Shown here piece after piece: positions 29,857 to 37,925 of a DNA stretch of 48,485 nucleotides. The stretch comes from Chimaeribacter arupi (GTDB taxonomy: Bacteria; Pseudomonadota; Gammaproteobacteria; Enterobacterales; Enterobacteriaceae), in NCBI RefSeq assembly GCF_002858805.1, contig NZ_PJZI01000039.1, positions 1-48,485 of the forward strand. Reading direction: 5' to 3'. Numbering within the stretch: the first letter of the stretch is position 1; each line of letters starts with the position of its first letter. The notes beneath the pieces were generated by a model. That model searched no databases, was not told the origin of the DNA, and saw only the letters and a program-made list of their open reading frames with translations. A program made the position numbers and the translations under genes.

Positions 29857-31176
29857 TCATTGATGGGCAGTGACATTGCGCTCGCCGGCAGCACGATCAT
29901 AAACCCCGGCCAGGACCAGCATCAGCAGTGATGGCGGCAACCAGGCCAGCCCCTGGGATGCCAGCGGCAGGTGTTCTGTCCAGGCCGGCAGCGCCACAGT
30001 CAGGGCGGAAGCTTTGATGGCGTCGATAATACCAAAGATCAGGCTGACCAGCATCACCGGCGCCACAATGCGTGGCGTGCGGTTCCACATACGCAGGGTA
30101 AAGCTCAGCACAATCAGCACGATACATGGCGGGTAGATGGCCGTCAGCACCGGGATGGAGATCTGGATCAACTGGCTCAGGCCGAGGTTGGAGACCACCA
30201 TGGAGAACAGCCCCAGTGCGAACACCAGCGTCCGGTAGGAGAACGGCAGGTGCTGGGCAAAGAACTCCGCACAGGCACAGGTCAGGCCTACTGCCGTCAC
30301 CATACAGGCCAGGAAGATCAGCGCCGCGAGGAAGGTGCTGCCGATACCGCCGAAGGTGTTCTGTACATACGCGTGCAGGATCACCGCGCCGTTCTGCGCA
30401 TCCGGCACCAGCACGCCGCTGCCCGCACCCAGTTTGAACAGGCAGAGGTAGACCAGCGTCAGGCCGACACCGGCAATCAGGCCGGCCAGAATGGTGTAAC
30501 GGGTCAACAGGCGCGCATCACTCACGCCGCGCGATTTCGCCGCGTTCACAATCACAATGCCGAAGACCAGTGCGCCCAACGTGTCCATGGTGAGGTAGCC
30601 ATTGACGAAGCCGGTAGAGAACGGCACCTGCTGGTAGATTTCGGTCGCCGGGATCGGCTGGCCCGCCGGCCACAGCACCGCAGCGATACCCAGGATAGCC
30701 AGCGCTACCATCTTCAGCGGGGCCAGCACATGGCCGACGGTGTCCAGCAGTTTGCCCGGATACAGGGAAACGGCGATCACCAGCGCAAAGTAGATCAGGC
30801 TGTATACCAGCAGCGGCATCGCGCCGTCACCGGTCAGCGGGGCGATCCCCACTTCAAAGGAAACGGTCGCGGTACGCGGGGTGGCGAACAGCGGGCCGAC
30901 GGCCAGGTAACAGACGGTAGCCAGCAGCAGGCCGGCCTTGCGGCCAATCGGCGTGCTCAGTGCGTCAATGCCGCCGCCGACACGGGCCAGCGCCACCACC
31001 GTCACCACCGGCAAGCCCACCGCAGTGATCAGAAAGCCAAGGGCCGCCCACCAGACGTGCTCGCCGGACTGCAACCCTACCATCGGCGGAAAAATGATAT
31101 TTCCTGCGCCGACAAACAGCGCGAAGGTCATGAACCCCAGCGCCAGAATATCTTTACTTGCTAAACGATGATTCAT
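29857..31176 (-). CDS. brnQ: Branched-chain amino acid transport system II carrier BrnQ
   Basis: A 439-residue LIVCS-family sodium- or proton-coupled importer of leucine, isoleucine and valine, equal in length to E. coli BrnQ. The start [20 protein letters not shown] and the first helix loop [15 protein letters not shown] are family signatures; twelve hydrophobic segments are visible. The ATG lacks an obvious ribosome-binding site (GGCAACACGACACAAC precedes it). Upstream is an unusually long gene-free stretch. Confidence 0.96.
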   Translation of the reverse strand: MNHRLASKDILALGFMTFALFVGAGNIIFPPMVGLQSGEHVWWAALGFLITAVGLPVVTVVALARVGGGIDALSTPIGRKAGLLLATVCYLAVGPLFATPRTATVSFEVGIAPLTGDGAMPLLVYSLIYFALVIAVSLYPGKLLDTVGHVLAPLKMVALAILGIAAVLWPAGQPIPATEIYQQVPFSTGFVNGYLTMDTLGALVFGIVIVNAAKSRGVSDARLLTRYTILAGLIAGVGLTLVYLCLFKLGAGSGVLVPDAQNGAVILHAYVQNTFGGIGSTFLAALIFLACMVTAVGLTCACAEFFAQHLPFSYRTLVFALGLFSMVVSNLGLSQLIQISIPVLTAIYPPCIVLIVLSFTLRMWNRTPRIVAPVMLVSLIFGIIDAIKASALTVALPAWTEHLPLASQGLAWLPPSLLMLVLAGVYDRAAGERNVTAHQ

Positions 31177-31636
31177 GTTGTGTCGTGTTGCCTGTTCAAA
31201 GGAAAAAGGATTTATCTGTTATCGCGGGCTGGTCGCAGGCAAACACCTGTTCTCAGCATCCGGCTGCCAAATTATTTTTATCGTCAGAGGTCTATGCGGG
31301 CGTTGGCTGCCTCTTGCAGCAGCTCTCCATGCGGGAAGTGACCACGCACCGATAAAGGCGGAAAATTGACGTATTGCAGGCGGTATAGCGCGACAACGGG
31401 GGCTAAGTTAAACGTTTATAGCGTAGAAAGACAAGGTGGGATCAAAAAAGCAGAGTCATTGACTATATAAAATTTCTTAACCAGATAATCATGCGGTTTA
31501 TGCTCTGATCCACCCTACATGATTTGTATATTATTTAAACAAGCAGCACACAAACTGTGACACATTGCCTGCGAACCTGCATGAATCGGTCATCCTATGG
31601 CCGTTTCATACACAATCCGCAGGCAGGATCAGCGGC
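31177..31636. other. 460-base intergenic region upstream of brnQ
   Basis: It lies between the brnQ start and the stop of the MetE-like gene, both read leftwards. The part nearest the MetE-like gene (about 31440-31560) is clearly AT-rich compared with the rest of the window. A small stem GCTGC/GCAGC lies at about 31305-31320. I see no convincing gene, no canonical riboswitch and no classic terminator for the MetE-like gene. A weak promoter candidate is listed separately. Confidence 0.5.
31382..31411 (-). promoter_or_regulatory. Weak candidate promoter for brnQ
   Basis: On the reverse strand, TTAACT, an 18-base spacer and TATACC would give a leader of about 200 bases before brnQ. Each element matches consensus at four of six positions. 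Confidence 0.3.
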
Positions 31637-32740
31637 TTACCATACGCGGGCAGCGGTATTGATCACCAGTTGCAGTTTTTCCCACTGCTGCGCTTCGGTG
31701 ATGCTGTTGCCCTCTTCCGTGGAGGCAAAGCCGCACTGGGTGCTCAGGCAGAGCTGCTCCAGCGGCACATACTGCGCCGCCTCACGGATGCGCTGCTCAA
31801 TCACCGCCGGATCTTCCAGCTCACCGGTTTTGGTGGTCACCAGGCCCAGCACCGCCTGCTGTTTGCCCGGCTTCAGGAAGCGCAGCGGCTCAAAGCCACC
31901 GGAACGCTCATTGTCGTACTCCAGGAAGAAGGCGTCGATGTTGACGGTGCCGAACAGCAGCTCCGCCACCGGCTCGTAACCACCTTCGGAGATCCAGGTC
32001 GACCGGAAATTCCCGCGGCAGACATGCAGCCCGATGGTGAGATCGTCCGGCTTGCCGGCAATCGCCTTGTTGAGCACATCGGCATAGGTCTGCGCGAGTT
32101 GCGCCGGATCATCGCCCCGCTCACGCATCTGGCGTTTCTGGTCATCTGAGCAGAGGTACGCCCAGACGGTGTCATCCAGTTGCAGGTAACGGCAACCGGC
32201 GTCGTAGAAGGCTTTGATGGCGTCGCGGTAGGTTTGCGCCAGATCGTCGAAATAGACGGCCAGATCCGGGTACACCTCGTGGCTGATCGCTTTACGGCCG
32301 CCGCGGAAATGCAGCACGCTCGGGCTGGGGATGGTCATTTTTGCCACCGCATCCCCGGCGATGCTTTGCAGGAAGCGGAAATCTTCCAGCATCGGGTGGT
32401 TGCTGAAGCCCAGCTTCCCGGTCACTTTGATGCTGCGCGCTTTGGTTTGCACGCCGTTGAACTGAATCCCCTGGTCCGCTTCGTAAGGCTCAACGCCATC
32501 CAGCCCTTCGAAGAAATCGAAATGCCACCAGGCGCGGCGGAACTCACCGTCCGTCACCACTTTCAGGCCCAGTTCGCGCTGTTTCGCCACCACATGGCGA
32601 ATCTCCTCATCTTCCACCCGGCGCAGTTGCGCGGCATCAATTTCACCGGCCTGGAATTGCTGGCGGGCTTTTTTCAACGCAGCCGGGCGCAGCAGGCTGC
32701 CGACAACGTCAGCGGAAAAAGCAGGTGTGTTATTTGGCAT
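31637..32740 (-). CDS. Cobalamin-independent methionine synthase family protein (MetE C-terminal-like, YxjG/YxjH type)
   Basis: A 367-residue single-domain protein resembling the catalytic C-terminal half of MetE. Substrate and zinc regions are VVGSLLRP at the N-terminus, VTDGEFRRAWWHFDF, QLDDTVWAYL, IGLHVCRGNFRS (His and Cys zinc ligands), FFLEYDNERSG and LSTQCGFAS (second Cys). Full MetE is about twice as long. Such proteins probably transfer a methyl group to homocysteine or a related thiol, but the donor is not settled. The start at 32740 (MPNNTPAF) has AGGAG upstream. Tandem MetJ-type boxes lie further upstream, supporting a role in methionine metabolism. Not present at this locus in E. 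coli. Confidence 0.85.
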   Translation of the reverse strand: MPNNTPAFSADVVGSLLRPAALKKARQQFQAGEIDAAQLRRVEDEEIRHVVAKQRELGLKVVTDGEFRRAWWHFDFFEGLDGVEPYEADQGIQFNGVQTKARSIKVTGKLGFSNHPMLEDFRFLQSIAGDAVAKMTIPSPSVLHFRGGRKAISHEVYPDLAVYFDDLAQTYRDAIKAFYDAGCRYLQLDDTVWAYLCSDDQKRQMRERGDDPAQLAQTYADVLNKAIAGKPDDLTIGLHVCRGNFRSTWISEGGYEPVAELLFGTVNIDAFFLEYDNERSGGFEPLRFLKPGKQQAVLGLVTTKTGELEDPAVIEQRIREAAQYVPLEQLCLSTQCGFASTEEGNSITEAQQWEKLQLVINTAARVW

Positions 32741-32802
32741 CTCTGGCTCCTGAGGATTGCCGCCTGAAGGCGACAATCAAATGATTTCTGACGGATAACT
32801 AA

Positions 32803-32831
32803 TTTATAAAGTTAACTATTTTTGAAGCGAA
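32803..32831 (-). promoter_or_regulatory. Candidate promoter for the MetE-like gene
   Basis: On the reverse strand, TTCGCT, a 17-base spacer and TATAAA (five of six) lie about 63 bases before the ATG at 32740. Predicted by eye. Confidence 0.42.
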
Positions 32832-32856
32832 TTATTTTCCACTAAAATAATTTCGC
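32827..32856. repeat. AT-rich inverted repeat overlapping the MetE-like promoter
   Basis: GCGAATTATTTT and AAAATAATTTCGC are complementary apart from one extra base, around CCACT. It overlaps the candidate -35, so it could be an operator or a hairpin. Confidence 0.5.
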
Positions 32857-32867
32857 TGCGTGACATC

Positions 32868-32891
32868 AGACTTCTGGACGTCTACATGGCT
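32868..32891 (-). promoter_or_regulatory. Candidate MetJ operator (tandem met boxes)
   Basis: Three contiguous octamers, AGACTTCT, GGACGTCT and ACATGGCT, match the met box AGACGTCT at 7, 7 and 5 of 8 positions. MetJ binds two or more adjacent 8-bp boxes cooperatively with SAM. They lie about 130-150 bases upstream of the MetE-like gene start, further from the best promoter candidate than usual. Confidence 0.6.
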
Positions 32892-33060
32892 TGAAGGCTA
32901 ATTTGTCATGTGCGCTGCCTGACGGCAAACGAGGAATTTTCATGACCCATGAAATAAATTCATGTTGGTACGCCCTGCCCCCGCTTTTTTCACCTGCCCC
33001 ACACATCACAACCGGCCTTTCCCCCGCGTAACCCGCTGGCCACCTGTACCGGTTTTCCCC

Positions 33061-33076
33061 TGTGACGGCATTCACA
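33061..33076 (+). promoter_or_regulatory. Candidate CRP-cAMP site of the PTS-mannosidase operon
   Basis: TGTGA, six bases and TCACA form a perfect match to both half-sites of the CRP consensus. It lies about 160 bases upstream of the PTS gene, on the side of the operon, and fits catabolite control of a sugar uptake system. Confidence 0.7.
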
Positions 33077-33145
33077 GCCTGTGAAGGCCACGCACTGTGA
33101 ATGCCGGGAATGGCGGGTTAATCCCATTAGGCACACTGTCTTTAT

Positions 33146-33163
33146 GGGGTTAATCGATTACCC
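33146..33163 (+). promoter_or_regulatory. Candidate LacI-family operator upstream of the PTS gene
   Basis: GGTTAATCGATTACCC is a near-perfect palindrome centred on the CG of AATCGATT, the usual core of LacI/GalR-family operators. It lies between the CRP-type site and the start codon, suited to repression. Confidence 0.5.
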
Positions 33164-33238
33164 TGCCTGTCGTGATATGCCGCGATACGGCCACGCCATA
33201 ACGCCCCGTATCGCCACGCCAGATGTCAGGGAGGAGAT

Positions 33239-35206
33239 ATGTTATTAAGCAGCATCACCAGTGACAGACTGATTTTATTGGATAAACCGTGGCAGCACCG
33301 TGCTGACATCCTGCAACGGCTGTGCCGGTTGCTGGCGGAACAGGGTGTTGTCAGCGATGAAAACGCTTTTCTGGAGGCCGTGTGGCAGCGCGAGCGCCTT
33401 TCTGAAACCGGCTTTGAGCAAGGCATCGCCATTCCCCACGGTAAATCCCCGGTGGTCACCAGGCCGGCGTTTGCCGCCGTGCGGCTGACCGCACCGGTCG
33501 CGGACTGGCCGACCATGGACGGCGAAGACAAGGTTGATCTAGTGTTTTTGCTGGCCGTACCTGACGGCGACCCCGGCGCGCACCTGCGGCTGCTCTCCTC
33601 CCTGAGCCTGTTGCTGATGGAGGAACACCATGTCGCCGCATTGAAAGCCGCTGCCACCCCGGCGGCATTCCTGGCGATCCTGGACAGCAGCCACAGCGCC
33701 GCCGCGCCGCACGTCACGGATGCCCGCCAGCCAACCCTTATCGTCATCACCTCCTGCCCGGCCGGGATTGCCCACACCTATATGTCTGCCGAGGCGCTGG
33801 AAAAAGCCGGCGCGGCGCGCGGCATCCGGGTATTGAGTGAGAAACAGGGCGCAAACGGCGTGGAAGATGAGGTCACGGCTGAACAGATCGCGCAGGCTGA
33901 CGGCGTGATCTTTGCCGCGACGCTGCCGCCCAAAGGCAAAGCGCGGTTCAACGGCAAAAAATATGTCTCCACCACGGTGTCGGAGCCGTTAAAAAATGCC
34001 GACGGCCTGATCGACCGCGTATTGCATCACCCGGACGGCATTCTGGCAGTGGGCGCAGAAGAGGCCCCCGCCACGGGCAGCGGCAAAAAATCCTTCCCTG
34101 CCCGGCTCTATCAGGGCGTCTCCAGCGGCATCTCCTACATGATCCCGGTCATCGTCGCGGCGGGGCTGATGATCGGCATCGGGCAGGTCGGGGCCAGCCT
34201 GTTTGGCGTGGTCAATATCAGTGACGCCGCCTATGCCGCCCACCCCCGCCCATTATTGGTGGTTCTCCACGGCCTGACGCTGTACGGCACTATGATCATG
34301 AAATTTATGTACCCGGTCTTTTCCGCGTACATGGCGTACAGCATTGCCGATCGCCCCGGCCTGGTGCCGGGCTTTATCGGCGGGGCATTCGCCGGTGGCC
34401 TGCATTATCTCTTCTGGTCAATCGGCGGCGGTATTCCCTCGGGTTTTCTCGGTGCGTTGATGCTGGGGTTAGTGGCCGGTGTGGTGGCGGATTACCTGAA
34501 TAAACATATCCGGCTGCATAAAAACCTCCAGGCGATGAAACCGATGCTGATCGTGCCGGGGCTGACGGTGCTGGTGATCTTTTTCATTAACCTTTATCTC
34601 GTCGATCCGGTATTCGGCGGCATCAACCACTTTTTCCAGCAAACCATTATCGCGCACGGCAATTCCGGCGCCTTAATGCTGGCCGTCATTATCGCCTCCC
34701 TCACCGCTTTTGATTTAGGCGGCCCGGTGAATAAATCCGCCGGGGCCATTGCCATTGGCCTGGCGGCCGACCATATCTACCCGTTAACCTCGCGGGTGCT
34801 GGGCATTGTGATCCCGCCCATCGGCATTGGGCTTGCGACATTACTTGATAAATACCTGGTCAGGCAGCGGGTCTTTGATGAAAACCAGCGCGTCACCGGC
34901 ACCACGTCATTAATTCTCGGCTTTCTCGCCATCGGTGAAGGGGCGATTCCCTTTATGTTGAAAAACCCCCTGATTACGATTTCGATCAATATCGGCGGCG
35001 CGGTGCTCGGGGCCGTGACCGCCATCAGCCTGGGGTCGGTGCAATGGTACCCGCTGCCTGCCGTCTGGGGCTGGCCGCTGGTGGAAAACCTGCCCGCCTA
35101 TCTTATCGGCCTGCTGGCCGGGGTCGCCTTTATTGCAGTCACCAACGTATTTGTCCGCTATGCCCTGATCAGGGCAGGGAAAATGCACATCGAATCACAG
35201 GAGTAA
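33239..35206 (+). CDS. Fructose-family PTS enzyme EIIABC (MngA/FruA-like)
   Basis: A 655-residue three-domain phosphotransferase permease. EIIA (about 1-150) has the phospho-histidine H67 in IAIPHGKS. EIIB (about 165-265) has the phospho-cysteine C173 in ITSCPAGIAHTYM. EIIC (from about 288) has GISYMIPVIVAAGLMIGIG, the conserved FDLGGPVNKSAGAIAIG and the GEGAIPF loop. The domain order and length match E. coli MngA (658), which imports 2-O-alpha-mannosyl-D-glycerate, but the EIIC sequence differs considerably. It lies 3 bases before a GH38 mannosidase gene, so the substrate is probably a mannoside phosphorylated on entry. GGAGGAGAT-type ribosome site upstream. No regulator gene is adjacent. 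Confidence 0.9.
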   Translation: MLLSSITSDRLILLDKPWQHRADILQRLCRLLAEQGVVSDENAFLEAVWQRERLSETGFEQGIAIPHGKSPVVTRPAFAAVRLTAPVADWPTMDGEDKVDLVFLLAVPDGDPGAHLRLLSSLSLLLMEEHHVAALKAAATPAAFLAILDSSHSAAAPHVTDARQPTLIVITSCPAGIAHTYMSAEALEKAGAARGIRVLSEKQGANGVEDEVTAEQIAQADGVIFAATLPPKGKARFNGKKYVSTTVSEPLKNADGLIDRVLHHPDGILAVGAEEAPATGSGKKSFPARLYQGVSSGISYMIPVIVAAGLMIGIGQVGASLFGVVNISDAAYAAHPRPLLVVLHGLTLYGTMIMKFMYPVFSAYMAYSIADRPGLVPGFIGGAFAGGLHYLFWSIGGGIPSGFLGALMLGLVAGVVADYLNKHIRLHKNLQAMKPMLIVPGLTVLVIFFINLYLVDPVFGGINHFFQQTIIAHGNSGALMLAVIIASLTAFDLGGPVNKSAGAIAIGLAADHIYPLTSRVLGIVIPPIGIGLATLLDKYLVRQRVFDENQRVTGTTSLILGFLAIGEGAIPFMLKNPLITISINIGGAVLGAVTAISLGSVQWYPLPAVWGWPLVENLPAYLIGLLAGVAFIAVTNVFVRYALIRAGKMHIESQE

Positions 35207-35209
35207 CAG

Positions 35210-37864
35210 ATGGCAAATAAAGAGGTTTATGTCGTTCCGCATTCCCACTGGGATGCGGAATGGTATTTCACCTGCGAGGACTCCCATATTCTGTTAATTG
35301 AGAATATGGATTACCTGATGACTGTATTAGAACGTGATCCCACCTTTCCCAGTTATACCTTTGATGGCCTCGCCTGTGTGATTGACGAATACCTGGCGAT
35401 CCGGCCGGAAAACCGCGCCCGGTTAGCGGCGTTAATCCGTGCGCGGCGGTTATTGGTCGGCCCCTGGTACACCCAATGTGACTCCCTGCTGATCCGCACT
35501 GAATCCCTGATCCGCAACCTGGTATACGGCACCAACATAGCCGGGCACTTCGGCCACAGCATGAATATTGGTTACCTGCCCGATATTTTTGGCCAGCACG
35601 CCTGGCTGCCCGCCTTTTTTACCGATCTGGGCATCACCTACTGTGTATTACAGCGCGGCATTTACACTGACCAATTAAACGGTGATTTGAATTTCTACTG
35701 GCGCGCGCCTAATAAGGCCATGATCGCCACCAATTATCTCTATTTTGGTTATGGGCCGGGGAAATTCTTAAGCGCGCAGCCAGATTACCTTGAACAGCGT
35801 TTATTGCCGATCCTCGATCGGCTCTCCGCCATGAATCAGCGCACCGACAAGCTGCTGCTGCCCGCCGGCGGCGATCAGGTACTGGTCAATGCGGGCTTTC
35901 CGGCCACGGTGGCCGCGCTGAACCGCTGCCGGGCGGGCTATACCTTCAGACTGGCCAGCTATGAAACCTATATGGAGGCGGCCTGGGCTGACACGGATTT
36001 TCCGCACATTATCGACGGCGAACTGGTGGGTTGCCAGAAATCGCGGATTCACCGCACCTGCCACTCCACCCGCTATGACATCAAACAGCAGACCTGGAAA
36101 ACCGAGCATCTGTTGCTGGACCAGCTCGAACCGCTGGCGGCGCTGGCGGCGCGGCAGGGCATCACCTGCCCTGCACGGCTGATGGATACCCTCTGGAAAA
36201 CGGTTTTCCTGGCGCACGCGCACAACGGCATTGAGGCGACGAACGCCGATCCGGTCAATCACGACATTAAGCAGCGCCTAATCAGCGTCGAACGTTCCGC
36301 CCTGAGCCTGATTAACCTGCTGAAAAAGAAACTCAGCCACCCGATCACCCGCCAGCTCGGCCAGGCTAACCTGCTGGTGGTGTTCAATACTGATGTCCAC
36401 CCGCTTGACCAGCCCGTCAGCGCCGTGCTCTTTACCCGCAACCCGCACTTCACCCTGCGGCACGACGGCACGCCGGTGGACTACACCCTACTCCGTCAGG
36501 CGGCGATGGATGGCGGTAAAAAAGTGGTTGTCACGGCGCAGGGTGAGAAACTCGAGCCGGTCGAACACTACTACCGCAGCGAAATCCTGTTTCCCCCTTT
36601 CCCCACGCAAGGGCTGGGCTACCAGGCCTATGTGGTCGATGAGGAGAACCCGGCGCAGCCCGGCCGCCCGGTCGCCCCCACTTCCGCCACGTACATTGAA
36701 AACTGCCACTACCGGGTAACCCTGGAGGCCGGGCGGCTGTCGCTGGAACATCTCCGGCTTAACCAGCGGATTGACGATCTGCTGACCTTTGTGGATGAAG
36801 GCGATGACGGCGACGAATTTGATTTCTCACCACTAGAGAGTGAGCACCCACTTCGCTGCAACACCTTCAGCCTGGTGGCGACAGAAACCGGCCCGCTGGT
36901 GTCTATCATGACCTTATCCTCGGTGTTGACGCTGCCGCAAGGGATGGCGGAACGCCAGGCGGGCCGTCAGGATCAGCCGCTGACCCTCCTGACCCGGCTT
37001 GAGTTACGCCACCAGGAGCCGCTGGTGCGGGTGCACCACGAACTGCACAACACCATGACTGAACACCGCCTGCGGGTGCAGATAAAAACGCCGGTGGAGC
37101 GGCCTGCCTGCTCTTATGCCGACCAGGGCTATTCGATGCTCCGGCGCGACACGGTGAGCCGCTATGTGCCGGGGTGGCGGGAAGCCGGGTTTGTCGAAAA
37201 ACCCATGCCGATCCACACGCTGGAAAACGTGGTCTGCCTCAGAGGCCCGCACTGCGTTTTCGGCGTAATGACCAAAGGCATCAAAGAGTATGAAGTCGTG
37301 CCGGAGGAGAACAGCATTGCGTTAACCCTGTTCCGCAGCGTGGGGCTGCTGGGTAAAGATGACACCCGGTGGCGGCCGGGGCGGGCATCCGGCATCAACA
37401 ATAAAGTGGTGCACACGCCGGATGCGCTGATGCAGCAAACCATGACGTTTGACTACGCGCTGCTGCTTGATGACCCCCGCACTGAGGAGGCCGGCGTGTA
37501 TCGCGCGGTCAATAACTACCGCGAACATTACCTGGCCTATCATGTGCAGAGCCTGAACACCTTTGAGGAGCGGCTGGAGCGGTTTACGATCCCCCTCCCT
37601 GACCACCCTGCGCCTGCGGCGGCCATGCACCTGGCGGTCGACAACCCCCGCATTTTCATGAGCATGTGCAAACCAGGCACAGATAACGCCCTGATTATCC
37701 GGCTGTTTAACCCCGGCGACACACCTGAAACCTTCAACATTCACAGCGGCGGCGAACAGCTGATCCACCGGTTGAACCTGCGCGAGGCGAACCAGGAGAC
37801 CCTCACCGGCGCGATCACCCTGGCCGGCAAGCAGTACCTGACGCTGGCGGTCTGCCCCCGTTAA
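35210..37864 (+). CDS. GH38 alpha-mannosidase (MngB-like)
   Basis: An 884-residue cytoplasmic glycoside hydrolase without a signal peptide (E. coli MngB 877). Metal ligands H13 and D15 are in PHSHWDAEWY. The likely nucleophile is D125 in IGYLPDIFGQ. The region HAHNGIEAT (336-344) holds the further metal-ligand histidine; MngB has HAHDSIG there, so an Asp-Ser pair is replaced by Asn-Gly. The C-terminal beta domains contain GDDGDEFDFSP and VGLLGKDDTRWRPGRASGI, as in MngB. It presumably cleaves the phosphorylated mannoside delivered by the PTS to mannose 6-phosphate plus an aglycone; the aglycone is unknown. AGGAG precedes the ATG. A terminator follows. Confidence 0.9.
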   Translation: MANKEVYVVPHSHWDAEWYFTCEDSHILLIENMDYLMTVLERDPTFPSYTFDGLACVIDEYLAIRPENRARLAALIRARRLLVGPWYTQCDSLLIRTESLIRNLVYGTNIAGHFGHSMNIGYLPDIFGQHAWLPAFFTDLGITYCVLQRGIYTDQLNGDLNFYWRAPNKAMIATNYLYFGYGPGKFLSAQPDYLEQRLLPILDRLSAMNQRTDKLLLPAGGDQVLVNAGFPATVAALNRCRAGYTFRLASYETYMEAAWADTDFPHIIDGELVGCQKSRIHRTCHSTRYDIKQQTWKTEHLLLDQLEPLAALAARQGITCPARLMDTLWKTVFLAHAHNGIEATNADPVNHDIKQRLISVERSALSLINLLKKKLSHPITRQLGQANLLVVFNTDVHPLDQPVSAVLFTRNPHFTLRHDGTPVDYTLLRQAAMDGGKKVVVTAQGEKLEPVEHYYRSEILFPPFPTQGLGYQAYVVDEENPAQPGRPVAPTSATYIENCHYRVTLEAGRLSLEHLRLNQRIDDLLTFVDEGDDGDEFDFSPLESEHPLRCNTFSLVATETGPLVSIMTLSSVLTLPQGMAERQAGRQDQPLTLLTRLELRHQEPLVRVHHELHNTMTEHRLRVQIKTPVERPACSYADQGYSMLRRDTVSRYVPGWREAGFVEKPMPIHTLENVVCLRGPHCVFGVMTKGIKEYEVVPEENSIALTLFRSVGLLGKDDTRWRPGRASGINNKVVHTPDALMQQTMTFDYALLLDDPRTEEAGVYRAVNNYREHYLAYHVQSLNTFEERLERFTIPLPDHPAPAAAMHLAVDNPRIFMSMCKPGTDNALIIRLFNPGDTPETFNIHSGGEQLIHRLNLREANQETLTGAITLAGKQYLTLAVCPR

Positions 37865-37872
37865 TCAGGCAA

Positions 37873-37908
37873 GCGCGCGGCCGCCTGCCCATGCCGCGCG
37901 CCCTTTTT
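37873..37908 (+). terminator. Terminator of the PTS-mannosidase operon
   Basis: GCGCGCGGC pairs with GCCGCGCGC around an 11-base loop, then CC and TTTTTAT. It lies just after the mannosidase stop and before the convergent PstS-like gene. Confidence 0.85.
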
Positions 37909-37925
37909 ATCTCCCTGCTCCCCCG

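Noticed and set aside
29971-31164. Long forward open frame opposite brnQ
   Set aside because: Charged, glutamine- and histidine-rich sequence with no domain; shadow of a membrane protein gene.
31567-31624. GCCTGCG / CGCAGGC inverted repeat after the MetE-like gene as a terminator
   Set aside because: The loop is over 40 bases and no T tract follows on the transcribed strand.
33080-33100. Second CRP-like site next to the perfect one (TGTGAAGGCC...)
   Set aside because: Only one half-site is present; the other half does not match TCACA at the right spacing.
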